A DNA stretch of 64,000 nucleotides from Nitrospira moscoviensis (GCF_001273775.1 NZ_CP011801.1:496001-560000); one strand, 5' to 3'; shown: positions 53,436 through 62,155, numbered from the stretch's first letter. Program-made: numbers and translations. Notes: a model not told the origin generated them from the letters alone.

Positions 53436-54419
53436 CTAAGCGTAGCCGTGATCGCGGAACCAGCGCACCGCCTTTTCCAGCGCCACTTCCGGCGGCGTCT
53501 GGGGAATGCCGAGCTCGCGGATAGCTTTGCTGCAGTCGTAGTGCATTTTGTACTTCGCCATCTTCACGCCTTCGAGCGGGATGCGGGGCGGGATGCCGGT
53601 CATTTGCGCGAACGCGAGATTGGCGTACGCCAGCGGGAGGACGAATCCCCGGGGCAGTTTCACGGAGGGCGCTTTGACGCCCGTCAAGCGGCTCAGGATC
53701 TCGAAGACTTCGCGCAACGTGAGATTCTTCGTCCCCAGGATATACCGTTCCCCGATGCGGCCCTTCTCCATGGCGAGCAGATGGCCTGCCGCCACATCAT
53801 CCACATCTACGATGTTCATGCCGGTGTCGATATACGCCCACATGCGGCCCTTCATGAAATCGACGATCACCTGGCCGGTCGGCGTCGGTCTCACGTCGCC
53901 CTTGCCGACCGGGGCGCTGGGGTTGACGATGACGACGGGCAGGCCGGCCTTGGCGAGCGTCAGCACGTCCTGTTCGGCCAGATATTTGGACCGCTTGTAA
54001 TGGCCGGCCATCTGCGACAGGGACACGGGCGTATCTTCCGTGCCCGGTCCGCCGTCCGGCGGCAGTCCGATCGCGCCGATGGTGCTGCAATAGACGATCC
54101 GTTCCGTCCCGGCGTCGCGGGCCGCTTCCAGGATGTTTCTGGTGCCGGTGACGTTCACGTCGTAAAAAATCGACGGGTCCCGCGCCCACAGGGCATAGTG
54201 GGCGGCGACGTGGTAGAGGTGCCGGCAGCCGGACAAGGCCTTCTGGAGTGAATCCTTATCGCGCAGGTCGCCGTAGACACCGTCGATCTTGAACTGTTGA
54301 AGATTTGAAAAGTCGCTGTTCCGGCGGGCCAACACCCGTACGTCGACACCCGCCTTGATCAACGCGCGGACGACTGCCGCGCCGACAAACCCGGTGGCGC
54401 CTGTGACCAATGCTCTCAT
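53436..54419 (-). CDS. hpnA: Hopanoid-associated sugar epimerase HpnA
   Basis: A 327-residue extended SDR protein. The Rossmann motif is GATGFVG (7-13) and the active-site pair is YKRSK (near 141-145). The family-specific strings HYALWARDPSIFYDVNVTGTRN, PSAPVGKGDVRPTPTG and YIDTGMNIVDVDDVAAGHLLA match HpnA. It acts on the sugar side chain in hopanoid synthesis, or is at least genomically tied to it. No squalene-hopene cyclase is in the window. Confidence 0.9.
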   Translation of the reverse strand: MRALVTGATGFVGAAVVRALIKAGVDVRVLARRNSDFSNLQQFKIDGVYGDLRDKDSLQKALSGCRHLYHVAAHYALWARDPSIFYDVNVTGTRNILEAARDAGTERIVYCSTIGAIGLPPDGGPGTEDTPVSLSQMAGHYKRSKYLAEQDVLTLAKAGLPVVIVNPSAPVGKGDVRPTPTGQVIVDFMKGRMWAYIDTGMNIVDVDDVAAGHLLAMEKGRIGERYILGTKNLTLREVFEILSRLTGVKAPSVKLPRGFVLPLAYANLAFAQMTGIPPRIPLEGVKMAKYKMHYDCSKAIRELGIPQTPPEVALEKAVRWFRDHGYA

Positions 54420-54424
54420 GGGGA

Positions 54425-54525
54425 AGTGACGAGTGATGAGTGATGAGTGATGAGTTGGGACGCGAGTCGAAGGCTACGACGCAGTGTTCTTATCACTGAT
54501 CACCCATCACTGATCACTCATCACT
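54425..54525. repeat. Inverted heptamer array between hpnA and the polyprenyl synthase gene
   Basis: AGTGACG followed by three AGTGATG units occupies 54425-54452. TATCACT, GATCACC, CATCACT, GATCACT and CATCACT occupy 54491-54525. The loop is about 38 bp. The right arm includes the first base of the stop codon of the polyprenyl synthase gene. This is the clearest example of homogenised units within one locus. Confidence 0.85.
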
Positions 54526-55418
54526 TAGTTTTTGCGCGCCGTGATATACCACGCGAGCTTGCGCAGCGGATCGGCGGAGGGACCGAAGGAAGCCAGCCGG
54601 GCGATGGCGCGCGTGACGCAGTCGTCCGCCAGCTTCCGGGCGCCTTCGACGCCGTAGAAGGCCGGATAGGTCTTCTTGCCGCGCTCGGCATCCGTATTGG
54701 GATTTTTGCCCAGTTCTTCCCGCGTACCCGTCACGTTCAACACGTCGTCGGCGATCTGAAAAGCCAGCCCGATGTCCTCGGCGTAGCCCGTGAGGTCGTC
54801 CAATTGGCGATCCGTAGCCCCGGCGGCGATCGCGCCCATGCGGACGGCGGCGCGAATGAGCATGCCGGTTTTGTGCTTGTGGATGTTCTGCAGCGTCGGC
54901 AAATCGATGTCCTTGTTCTCGGCCTGAATGTCGAAGACCTGGCCGCCGACCATTCCCACATTCCCCGATCCATAGGCCAATTCCTGAATCAACCGCACCT
55001 GCCGCTGCGGTTCGCACCCCTTCATCAGGTCGGGCCGGCTGCACCAATCGAACGCCATGGTCAAGAGCGCGTCGCCGGCCAGGATCGCCATCGCCTCGCC
55101 GTAGACTTTATGGTTCGTCGGTTTGCCGCGGCGGAAATCGTCGTTGTCCATCGACGGCAGATCGTCGTGGATCAGCGAATAGGTATGGATCAATTCCAGC
55201 GAACAGGCCACGGCCATGATGCCGGGCGGCGTTGCGGCGCAGACCGACTCGGCGGCGGCGATGGCAAGAATGGGCCGCACCCGCTTCCCGCCCGCCATGA
55301 GGCTGTACCGCATACTCTCGTGCAACGTTGTCGGCGGCGTGTCGGCCCGCGGCGCGACTGCGTCAAGGAAGCGATCGACCTCGATGCGCTTTTGCTCCAG
55401 ATAGTCCTTAATGTCCAT
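54525..55418 (-). CDS. ispA: Farnesyl/geranyl diphosphate synthase (short-chain polyprenyl synthase)
   Basis: A 297-residue class I prenyltransferase that condenses IPP with allylic diphosphates. The first Asp-rich motif is DDLPSMDNDD (85-94) and the second is DDVLNVTG (224-231), with GGKRVRP (43-49) for IPP binding. Two bulky residues precede the first motif (SLIH), consistent with a short-chain product (C15 or C20). It would supply the carotenoid and hopanoid genes downstream on the same strand. Confidence 0.92.
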   Translation of the reverse strand: MDIKDYLEQKRIEVDRFLDAVAPRADTPPTTLHESMRYSLMAGGKRVRPILAIAAAESVCAATPPGIMAVACSLELIHTYSLIHDDLPSMDNDDFRRGKPTNHKVYGEAMAILAGDALLTMAFDWCSRPDLMKGCEPQRQVRLIQELAYGSGNVGMVGGQVFDIQAENKDIDLPTLQNIHKHKTGMLIRAAVRMGAIAAGATDRQLDDLTGYAEDIGLAFQIADDVLNVTGTREELGKNPNTDAERGKKTYPAFYGVEGARKLADDCVTRAIARLASFGPSADPLRKLAWYITARKN

Positions 55419-55544
55419 GGAAGTGGTGCACTAGTTGTGACCGGTGCCGAACCGGCGCGGAGAGTAGCAAACGAGTGCATGGGAGTCAAACCGACAGAGG
55501 CATCAACCATGAGTGATTGGTCATCTGTCAAAACGGAGAGCCGG

Positions 55545-55784
55545 ATGATTTCGATCAAAGAAACAGGTATCCTTCTGCGGCTGTTTCATAAATTGAAGGG
55601 CTCATGGGCAAAGGCCAAGGGGTCAGCAGAGTTCGCTGATAAACATGGGATGGATTTTGGGCGGCTTGTTATTGCACGCAAGAAAGATAAACTGTGGCAA
55701 TCGGCCGATCTCAATGAAATGAAAACCCGGGCTAAGGCCCGCCGCATGCAGTCATCCAGCGATTTGGAAAGTTTATTTGTCTAG
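55545..55784 (+). CDS. Small basic protein of unknown function
   Basis: A 79-residue Lys-rich protein (MISIKETGILLRLFHKL at the start, FGRLVIARKKDKLW in the middle). No domain was recognised. GGAGAG lies just before the ATG at 55545. An earlier ATG at 55509 would add 12 residues. Base composition is lower in GC than in the surrounding genes, and the following 228 bp (55785-56012) hold no gene, suggesting an accessory insertion next to the MNT/HEPN pair. It may be spurious. Confidence 0.4.
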   Translation: MISIKETGILLRLFHKLKGSWAKAKGSAEFADKHGMDFGRLVIARKKDKLWQSADLNEMKTRAKARRMQSSSDLESLFV

Positions 55785-56012
55785 CTGAACGAGCGGTTGG
55801 GCGTAGCAGCTTCCAGCTTTTATAGCGGCTTCTGGTGCAAGCCAGGAGAAGAACCGCCCTCTGACAGGCAGTGGCAGAGGAAACAGCCTGTTGAAGACCT
55901 TCTGATTGGCGCCCTAGATTGGACTAAGAAATTGGTGTGATCAAAATTTGTGACCAGCTTGCAGTGGGGCGCAGCGTAAAAATCGAAGGTTCAGTGCTGG
56001 GTCAGACCCAGA

Positions 56013-56405
56013 CTATCTTGCGAGATAATTTTTGATAGTCGCCAGGAACTCGCCGGCTTCGGACACACGTTTATCGACCCGCTCTCGTTCTGGATGGAAC
56101 CAGGCATCGTAGTCAGCTAGAAAACGATCATCTTGTTCTTCAGCGAGAATCTTTGCCAGGCGAACGGCCAGCTTGCCTGGCTTGACCAGATGCAGACCGA
56201 ACAGTCGACGGACGGAACGATGAGATGAGACCGTGACCCCTTCGGCAAGTAACGCCGCGCGGGCAGCGTGGAGAATGGCGTAATAGGCGCGCGAGAGAGC
56301 GTCTTCGAGAAAGTCCTTTGCGAGTAGGGATTCAGCGGCCTGGAGAGAACGTTGGGCTCGCAGGAACTCAGCCTGCACCTCCTCAGCACGGGAGGGTTGC
56401 GTCAT
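56013..56405 (-). CDS. HEPN-domain protein (putative toxin or regulator of an MNT/HEPN pair)
   Basis: A 130-residue all-helical HEPN protein. The helix SRAYYAILHAARAALL (39-52) and the possible RNase motif R67-x4-H72 (RRLFGLH) are visible. HepT toxins have RxxxxHxY, with a Tyr that the partner modifies; here the residue two after His72 is Val, so that target is missing. HEPN toxins cleave RNA. Its ATG overlaps the nucleotidyltransferase stop (56402-56405). Confidence 0.75.
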   Translation of the reverse strand: MTQPSRAEEVQAEFLRAQRSLQAAESLLAKDFLEDALSRAYYAILHAARAALLAEGVTVSSHRSVRRLFGLHLVKPGKLAVRLAKILAEEQDDRFLADYDAWFHPERERVDKRVSEAGEFLATIKNYLAR

Positions 56406-56731
56406 ACGGCTATGCCTTCACGCTCCACGTTGGCGAGGAATGTCGAGCCCGATGCTTTTCGTCCGTTGTACTGCTGTTGGCTCATGACTTGAGTAGAGAG
56501 GACGAGACCATGCTCGATTTCCAGTTCGTATCCGATATCCCGTATGTCGTCTCCCCGTCTCCAATCCTCCGACCGGATGACGGCCAGCAGATCGATGTCC
56601 GAGTCGGCAGTGGCCTCACCGCGTGCGTGCGAGCCGAACATGAGCAGCCGGACCAATTCTCCCGGAAACCGATGCTCGATCCGACGTTTAAACTCCTTGA
56701 TGACCGGTTCTCCTCGCAGCCCCTTGTCCAT
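56402..56731 (-). CDS. MNT-type minimal nucleotidyltransferase (partner of HEPN protein)
   Basis: A 109-residue polymerase-beta-like nucleotidyltransferase. The GS motif and Asp pair are intact: GSHARG (33-38) and DSDID (43-47), with a third acidic residue in the ELEIEHG strand. In MNT/HEPN modules this protein neutralises the HEPN toxin, in some cases by AMPylation. Overlapping genes in the order MNT then HEPN are typical. Confidence 0.8.
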   Translation of the reverse strand: MDKGLRGEPVIKEFKRRIEHRFPGELVRLLMFGSHARGEATADSDIDLLAVIRSEDWRRGDDIRDIGYELEIEHGLVLSTQVMSQQQYNGRKASGSTFLANVEREGIAV

Positions 56732-56891
56732 AGGAGGTTCCTCTCGGTATTGTACGTGTGAAGCGTAGAGATTCGTCCGAGGTCTGTCAAGGTTCCTTGC
56801 CGATCTCTTCCGTGCCGATCCGCTGAGCCGTGAGATAACTGACCTCCGCTCCTTGTATTTCTTCCAACCGCTTCGCTATACTTCCTCTCCC

Positions 56892-57182
56892 ATGAGCATC
56901 CGAAAGGCCGGCGGCGACTGGGAGCCGATGCTGCTCCCCATCGAGCCGCGCCATTGCAAGGTCTGCCAGCAAGGATTGTATCGGGACAAGACGATGTTCC
57001 GCGGCGGCTGGTCCCGCTGCACCGTGTGCGACGAATTCGTCCATTATAGTTGCCTCGCCAGCGGCAAAGTCTCGTTCCTGAAGGCCCGTCCGCGGATCTG
57101 CAAGGCGTGCCGCGCCGCTCAGGAAGGCATCTCCGCCCCTTCCCCGACGAAGGTCGACACGCCGGTCCCCGTCGGGTCGTGA
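56892..57182 (+). CDS. Small zinc-finger-like protein
   Basis: A 96-residue protein with three paired-cysteine knuckles: CKVC, CTVC with a nearby HYSC, and CKAC. The spacing suggests two bound zinc ions in a treble-clef or RING/LIM-like arrangement (VCDEFVHYSCLASGKV). The C-terminal 20 residues are Pro/Ser-rich. No family name can be given. Its stop overlaps the GTG start of the next gene (GTGA). Confidence 0.65.
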   Translation: MSIRKAGGDWEPMLLPIEPRHCKVCQQGLYRDKTMFRGGWSRCTVCDEFVHYSCLASGKVSFLKARPRICKACRAAQEGISAPSPTKVDTPVPVGS

Positions 57183-57514
57183 CGCCTCAACCCGGATCCG
57201 GTCCCCCTCGCGCGGCTCGCGACGGGCACAAGATTCTGGCCGAGACCATCAGGCTGGTCCTGGCGCCGGCGGTCTTGCTGTTCAGCGGATTTTTCACCGC
57301 CAATTTTCTGATCAGCGGCCAATACACCTGGCCGAGAACGAGCCGCGTCTTCGCGCTCACCCTCACGATCGCCATCCTGTCCTACGAATTCATTTACAAG
57401 GAGCAGCTGGCCCGGGGTGCGACGGTGGACGGCGCCAGACGCGTCGTGCTGTACTCGTGTATCATTCCCTACATGGCGGGCGTGCTGCTCATGGTCGCCT
57501 TGTGGAAACTCTGA
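57179..57514 (+). CDS. Small membrane protein
   Basis: A 111-residue protein with three hydrophobic segments (about 25-47, 55-75 and 88-110) and no known domain. The GTG start at 57179 overlaps the previous stop by four bases, indicating translational coupling with the zinc-finger protein. Function unknown. Confidence 0.6.
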   Translation: MTPQPGSGPPRAARDGHKILAETIRLVLAPAVLLFSGFFTANFLISGQYTWPRTSRVFALTLTIAILSYEFIYKEQLARGATVDGARRVVLYSCIIPYMAGVLLMVALWKL

Positions 57515-57532
57515 GGAGTCGGAGCCCCGGCG

Positions 57533-57904
57533 ATGACGCAGATCATTCGAAGCGGCGCGTTTCTCCAGCAATGTTGGTCGGTCCATCCCCTATGCGTGCA
57601 AATCAAACGAATGGCGGGTGACCGGACGCTCGTCCTTATCTGTACGTCCTGCAAATCCGCGCATCATCTCGCGCTCGGGATGGTGACGCCGCAGGAGTCG
57701 GCCGCGCAGGCTCCCACCGGATCGGCGGCCGGCGGCGCGGCCGATCGGGGAGCGGCGCTGTTGACCGACTGCGTCGCTCGGCACCAGGCGGCGCTGACGC
57801 TCCGCGACATGGACGTGTTTCAGGATCTGGTGCGTTTCCGCTGCGCCGAGTGCCGCCGTCACTACGAGGTGACGGTGTCGTCGTTCGAGACGCATCAACG
57901 CTGA
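57533..57904 (+). CDS. Zinc-ribbon-like hypothetical protein
   Basis: A 123-residue protein with two CxxC pairs, CTSCKSAHHLALG near residue 37 and CAECRRHYEV near residue 104, separated by an Ala/Gly-rich low-complexity stretch. This suggests a split zinc ribbon. It follows the membrane-protein gene by 18 bp with GGAG upstream and precedes the next gene by 9 bp, so the four genes 56892-58540 look like one operon. Function unknown. Confidence 0.6.
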   Translation: MTQIIRSGAFLQQCWSVHPLCVQIKRMAGDRTLVLICTSCKSAHHLALGMVTPQESAAQAPTGSAAGGAADRGAALLTDCVARHQAALTLRDMDVFQDLVRFRCAECRRHYEVTVSSFETHQR

Positions 57905-57913
57905 CGCGCCGCC

Positions 57914-58540
57914 ATGCCCGCCGACCCGCCTTGCGTCTTGTCAGCCGACGAAACGGCTCTCCTGGCCGATGATCAGTTCTTCCGCAAGAAAGCCGCCATC
58001 GGCGCCAAGATCCGCGGCATGCTGGAGGCGACGGAGCAGGCGCTGAAACAGGAAGTGGCCGCTGCGCGGCTCTTGGCGCCGCCCGGCTTCGATATGCGCA
58101 ATCGGCAGCTCGTCAAGGGCGAGCACCTCGAAGACTTTCCCTATCAGTATCTCGATTGCCCCAAGCACTTCGACGGAGTGGAGAAGTTCACCTTTCGCAC
58201 GCTGGTCTGGTGGGGCCATCATGTCGCCTGCGCGATGTTGCTCGAAGGCGCGGGGCTCCGGCAGTACAAAAAGCATATCGTCGAGCGCTTCCATCAGCTC
58301 GCGGGGCGCGAGCTGGAGCTGTCGCTCGCCCCGACGCTGTGGGAATGGAAGCGCGGGGAAGGCTATACGCTGCCCATCACGCACGATCGGAAGGCCCAGA
58401 TCGCCGCCGTGCTGGCTGAACGGTCGTTCGTGAAAATCATCCGATGCCTGCCGCTCACCGATCCACGGTTGCAAGGGGGCCAGTTGCCGCAGTTCAGCCG
58501 CGACACCTTCCGCGCCCTGCTCCCCATTGTGGCGGCCTGA
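57914..58540 (+). CDS. Conserved-looking hypothetical protein
   Basis: A 208-residue soluble protein without signal peptide or membrane segment. Distinctive strings are HLEDFPYQYLDCPKHFDG, RTLVWWGHHVACAMLLEG and LSLAPTLWEWKRGEGY. A helical, His/Trp-rich core suggests a compact fold, but no family is recognised. It is the last gene of the probable operon that begins at 56892. Confidence 0.55.
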   Translation: MPADPPCVLSADETALLADDQFFRKKAAIGAKIRGMLEATEQALKQEVAAARLLAPPGFDMRNRQLVKGEHLEDFPYQYLDCPKHFDGVEKFTFRTLVWWGHHVACAMLLEGAGLRQYKKHIVERFHQLAGRELELSLAPTLWEWKRGEGYTLPITHDRKAQIAAVLAERSFVKIIRCLPLTDPRLQGGQLPQFSRDTFRALLPIVAA

Positions 58541-58636
58541 GCCCGGTGCCCGCGTCCCGCACGATTGTCTCCGTTGAACAACTTGGGTAGACTGGCGCGC
58601 GTCGCCGTGCACTTGTCTACGTTGAGGAGGGATCAC

Positions 58637-59275
58637 GTGAAACGATCGCATGTGTCAACCGCCTGTGTGCTCGTGTGGGTATCGCTCATGGCAGGGTGCG
58701 CCGGAAAAGGCGAGGTCCGGTATCTCGATCTCTCGATCAAGCCACCGTCGGCGCAAATGGCCGCGGCCGAACCGGTGAAGATCGTGATCGAGCCGTTCGA
58801 AGACCGCCGGTCGGAGAAAGGCCGTATCGGCATGCGCAGCCATCTCTGGGGCGGTGTGACCTATTTCGACATCGCCGGCGAGCGGCCGGGCGAATTCATC
58901 GCCCAGACGCTCGCCGATCGGCTGAAAACCCGCGGCTGGCACGAGCGGGCCTGGAACGCGCGCGTGGCGCCGGCCGGATCGGCGACCGACGCCGATATCG
59001 TCATCACCGGCGTGGTGCAGGATTTTTCCGCGAACGCCAAGAGCCGGGTGTTTTCCACCGTGATCAATACGAGCAGCAAGCTGACGATCCAAGCCAAGAA
59101 TCAGGCGGACCGGAGCACCACGACGCGGAGCGTCGAGAACTCGCAGACGAAAACGGTCTTCTGGTTCAGCGAGGATGATGTGGAGGAGCTGCTGGCCGCC
59201 ACCTTGAAAGATGGCATCGACCGCTTGATCGCTGATACGATGATTGAGCAGCGGAGCCTGAGGCCGGCGCACTAA
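58637..59275 (+). CDS. Lipoprotein, possibly YajG-like
   Basis: A 212-residue lipoprotein with lipobox LMAGC at the end of a typical signal. The mature part has VKIVIEPFEDRRSEKGRIG and ADIVITGVVQDFSANAKSR, resembling YajG-type or transport-auxiliary lipoproteins with a beta/alpha repeat. The GTG start at 58637 has GGAGG 7 nt upstream. The frame opens earlier at 58565 without such support. Confidence 0.7.
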   Translation: MKRSHVSTACVLVWVSLMAGCAGKGEVRYLDLSIKPPSAQMAAAEPVKIVIEPFEDRRSEKGRIGMRSHLWGGVTYFDIAGERPGEFIAQTLADRLKTRGWHERAWNARVAPAGSATDADIVITGVVQDFSANAKSRVFSTVINTSSKLTIQAKNQADRSTTTRSVENSQTKTVFWFSEDDVEELLAATLKDGIDRLIADTMIEQRSLRPAH

Positions 59276-59290
59276 CCCCTTGTGGCGCGT

Positions 59291-59365
59291 CGCTCGTGAA
59301 GCGTCGCTCCTATGTGCTAAGCGGCCGAAGAGGCCGGGGGCCCCCCTTGCGCTTCACGCTTCACG
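59291..59365. repeat. Short heptamer array upstream of the 59396 gene
   Basis: CGTCGCT/CGTGAAG/CGTCGCT-type units lie near 59291-59308, and CGCTTCA units of opposite sense lie at about 59350-59365. Between them is GGCCGAAGAGGCC, a small hairpin. The unit family is related to those in the nuo operon. The array lies between genes on the same strand. Confidence 0.6.
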
Positions 59366-59395
59366 AGTTCCGTGCGTTCTCTCCGAGGCGTATGT

Positions 59396-60457
59396 ATGCG
59401 TGAGCGGCGGTGGGAAACGACGCAGCCCATGAGCTTCGCGCAGGCGCTGGCGGTCGGCGAGCGGCTGGCGGCCTTGGGGTTGAAACCCGCGGCCCCGGCC
59501 AACGACGTCATCTGCTACGTCGAAGAATGGACCGTTACGTCGCCTGAAGATTTCGACCACCTCGACCCCTGGGCGACGGAAGACGCGACGCTGGTCCACG
59601 TCCGGGAACACTGGCGCGGCGATTTTTTCCTCCTGGCCGGCGCCTACCACACGGTCTATCAACGGTATCAGGACGTCGGCACGTACTGTTCGGTCAGCCA
59701 TCCGTGGCGGACGCGCGAGCCGCTGCGTCTCCATGAACCCAAACACATGTTGTGGCTCGGCTTTCGGCACGCGCATTCCTTCGTCCGCGTCCGGCTGCAG
59801 ACCAGCCAGGTCATCACACCGGGCGAGACACGGGGGGATGCCGAGCGGGGCCGCTGGCTGGACGAACGGCGCGCGGCCTTCCTCGATGCCATCGCGGTGT
59901 TGGAGTTGCCGGTCGAAACCGCGGTCGAAAAAGACGCGGTCGTGTTGCGGCCGCACGATCAGTCGATTCCGTTCTTTTGCTCCTGGCCCGACGCATTCGG
60001 CCCCTGCCAGTTCGAGTACAATACCTCGGACGCGTTCGAATTCCTGGTGCCCGCGAGCAAGCTGGCGGCGACGCTCGCCCCGGAACCCGCCGGCGTCCGC
60101 GCTTATCTGACCGGGTTTTCGGAAGAAGCCCTTGCGGAGTTCCAATCCATCGAAGCGGGCGTCCGCTTCGCGTACCGCTGTTCGGTTCATTGCCCGCTCG
60201 ACGACTTGCCGGAGGTGTTATCGGCCATTCACCCCGACGGCCGGCTCTATGCCACTCTCTGCGAATTCCAGACGCAGGAGCTCGTCCCGGAGGGCGAGGA
60301 CGCGTCCGCCATCATCGGGATCGTCGGATTCAATGGATCGTTTCAAATCGAAGCCCGCCTGAATCGTGCGCCGCTCGCAGAAGAGGCGATGGCCGGGTGG
60401 CTGGAGCGGGTCATCGGTCATCCGGTCGTCTATGCGCCGCTGCCGGCTTTCGTGTAA
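59396..60457 (+). CDS. Hypothetical protein
   Basis: A 353-residue soluble protein of no recognised family. There is no signal peptide or transmembrane segment. Features are CYVEEWTVTSPEDFDHLDPW near the start, LHEPKHMLWLGFRHAHSFVRV in the middle, and Trp/His-rich strands. GAGG is 8 nt before the ATG. It precedes the DUF2914 gene by about 60 bp. Function unknown. Confidence 0.55.
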   Translation: MRERRWETTQPMSFAQALAVGERLAALGLKPAAPANDVICYVEEWTVTSPEDFDHLDPWATEDATLVHVREHWRGDFFLLAGAYHTVYQRYQDVGTYCSVSHPWRTREPLRLHEPKHMLWLGFRHAHSFVRVRLQTSQVITPGETRGDAERGRWLDERRAAFLDAIAVLELPVETAVEKDAVVLRPHDQSIPFFCSWPDAFGPCQFEYNTSDAFEFLVPASKLAATLAPEPAGVRAYLTGFSEEALAEFQSIEAGVRFAYRCSVHCPLDDLPEVLSAIHPDGRLYATLCEFQTQELVPEGEDASAIIGIVGFNGSFQIEARLNRAPLAEEAMAGWLERVIGHPVVYAPLPAFV

Positions 60458-60516
60458 CGGCATACGAGAACCGATTTTTCATTGAAGAAACGTCCATCAT
60501 TTCGCACAGTGGGGGC

Positions 60517-61626
60517 ATGAGCCCGCTGGCGCAAGTGCGATCAGTCCTCTCCAAACCCTTCATGCCTGCGGTCTTTTTCCTGTCCGGCGTGACGTATGAC
60601 ACGCTCACACTCACGCGCATCGACCGCTTGCAAGACAACCTGCTGCTGCTCATCTATCTGCTGCTGCTGGGCGTGCTCATCGTCCTGACCGGCCGGCTCG
60701 GCATCGAGCCGGCGCCTGATCGGGAACAGCTGGCGACGCTGTCTCCGTTCGCCCGCTGGGCGCTCGCGAGCCGGCCGTACTATCCGATGGCGAGCCAGTT
60801 CCTCTTGGGCGGCCTCTTCAGCGCCTACGCGATCTTTTACTCCCGCAGCGCGACCTGGACGGGCACCGCCGTCTTTTTTGCGCTGCTGGTCGCGCTTCTC
60901 GTCGGCAATGAGTTCCTCCGCGACCGCCTGTCGAATCTCCGCCTCCTCGTCACACTCTACGCCGTGGTCTGTTTCGCGTTCTTCACGTTTTTTTTGCCGG
61001 TTATGACCGGCTATATGAATGCGGCCGTCTTTCTGACCGGCGCCGTCTTGAGCGGGGCCGTCACGTTCCGCGTGGTGCAGTTGATCTATCGCGACAATCC
61101 GGACCGCTCCAGGCGGGAAGCGGTCGGCGTGATGGCTCCGGCGTTGGCCGTGATCGGGCTGCTGGTCGGGTTTTACGTTCTCAATTGGATCCCCCCTGTG
61201 CCGCTCTCGCTCAAGTTCGGCGGCATCTATCATGAAGTGAAAAAGACCGGCGACCGGTTCGAGCTGTCGTTCGACAAGAAGTGGTATCAGATCTGGAAGC
61301 GCTCGGATACGACATTTCCAGCCGACGAGCCGATCTATTGCTTCACCGCCGTGTTTGCCCCGGTCGCGCTCAAGACCACCATTTATCACCACTGGTTCTA
61401 TCGCCCGACCAGCGAGAAACCCTTCGCCCATGCCGATAAAATTCCCATCACCATCGCCGGCGGCCGCGAAGGCGGCTATCGGGCCTATACCTTCAAGCAG
61501 CGCCTCGACCCCGGCGACTGGCGGGTGGACGTCGAAACGGAAGATGGACGCATCGTCGGCCGCGTCTCGGTGCAGGTGGTGGCGCAGCGCGACGAGCCGC
61601 CGACGATCCGGACGGTGCTGTACTGA
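60517..61626 (+). CDS. DUF2914 membrane protein
   Basis: A 369-residue protein with about six membrane helices in residues 15-230, followed by a C-terminal extracytoplasmic DUF2914 domain (about 240-369): LSFDKKWYQIWKRSDTTFPAD, YCFTAVFAPVALKTTIYHHW and DPGDWRVDVETEDGRIVGRV. The family occurs widely, but no biochemical function is established as far as I know. GGGGG is the only ribosome-binding-site-like signal before the ATG at 60517. Confidence 0.8.
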   Translation: MSPLAQVRSVLSKPFMPAVFFLSGVTYDTLTLTRIDRLQDNLLLLIYLLLLGVLIVLTGRLGIEPAPDREQLATLSPFARWALASRPYYPMASQFLLGGLFSAYAIFYSRSATWTGTAVFFALLVALLVGNEFLRDRLSNLRLLVTLYAVVCFAFFTFFLPVMTGYMNAAVFLTGAVLSGAVTFRVVQLIYRDNPDRSRREAVGVMAPALAVIGLLVGFYVLNWIPPVPLSLKFGGIYHEVKKTGDRFELSFDKKWYQIWKRSDTTFPADEPIYCFTAVFAPVALKTTIYHHWFYRPTSEKPFAHADKIPITIAGGREGGYRAYTFKQRLDPGDWRVDVETEDGRIVGRVSVQVVAQRDEPPTIRTVLY

Positions 61627-61727
61627 CGAGCGTTCTAAAGGCGCCGGACTCTGATTTTTCCGGAAGCGGTCCTGATCTGCGAGATCTGGTTGCGGGCGGT
61701 CATACAAGGGCGTAAGGTTTCCACGTC

Positions 61728-62090
61728 ATGACAGCGCGGACGTTGGCCCCATGCCCATCCAGCCCCAACTGCGTCTCGACGCAGGCCGCCGACGAACGCC
61801 ATGCGATCGCGCCGTTCCGCTATCGGACCTCCAAGGCTGAGGCCAGGGAGCTGTTGAAAACAGTCGTCTGTTCGCTGCCTCGCGCCCAGCTCGTCGAAGA
61901 AGACGAGTCCTACCTCCACTACGAATTCACCAGCCTGCTGCTTCGCTTTGTCGACGACGTCGAGTTTCTCTTGGACGACGAGACAAAGACCGTGCACTTC
62001 CGGTCGGCCTCCCGCACCGGCTACGGCGATTTCGGCGTCAATCGGAAGCGGATGGAAGAGATCCGGGCCTTGGCGGAAGGCAAGCTCTAG
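61728..62090 (+). CDS. DUF1499 family protein
   Basis: A 120-residue protein with the DUF1499 signature CPSSPNCVSTQA near the N-terminus and VDDVEFLLDDETKTVHFRSASRTGYGDFGVNRKRMEEIR at the C-terminus. No membrane segment is present. DUF1499 has no established function. It lies 100 bp after the DUF2914 gene and 65 bp before the reductase gene on the same strand. Confidence 0.8.
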   Translation: MTARTLAPCPSSPNCVSTQAADERHAIAPFRYRTSKAEARELLKTVVCSLPRAQLVEEDESYLHYEFTSLLLRFVDDVEFLLDDETKTVHFRSASRTGYGDFGVNRKRMEEIRALAEGKL

Positions 62091-62155
62091 CGCCTCATGG
62101 AGGCGGCCCATATGTTACGGTAAAGGGAGTCCGGAAATCCCGGAGCCACTCCCCC

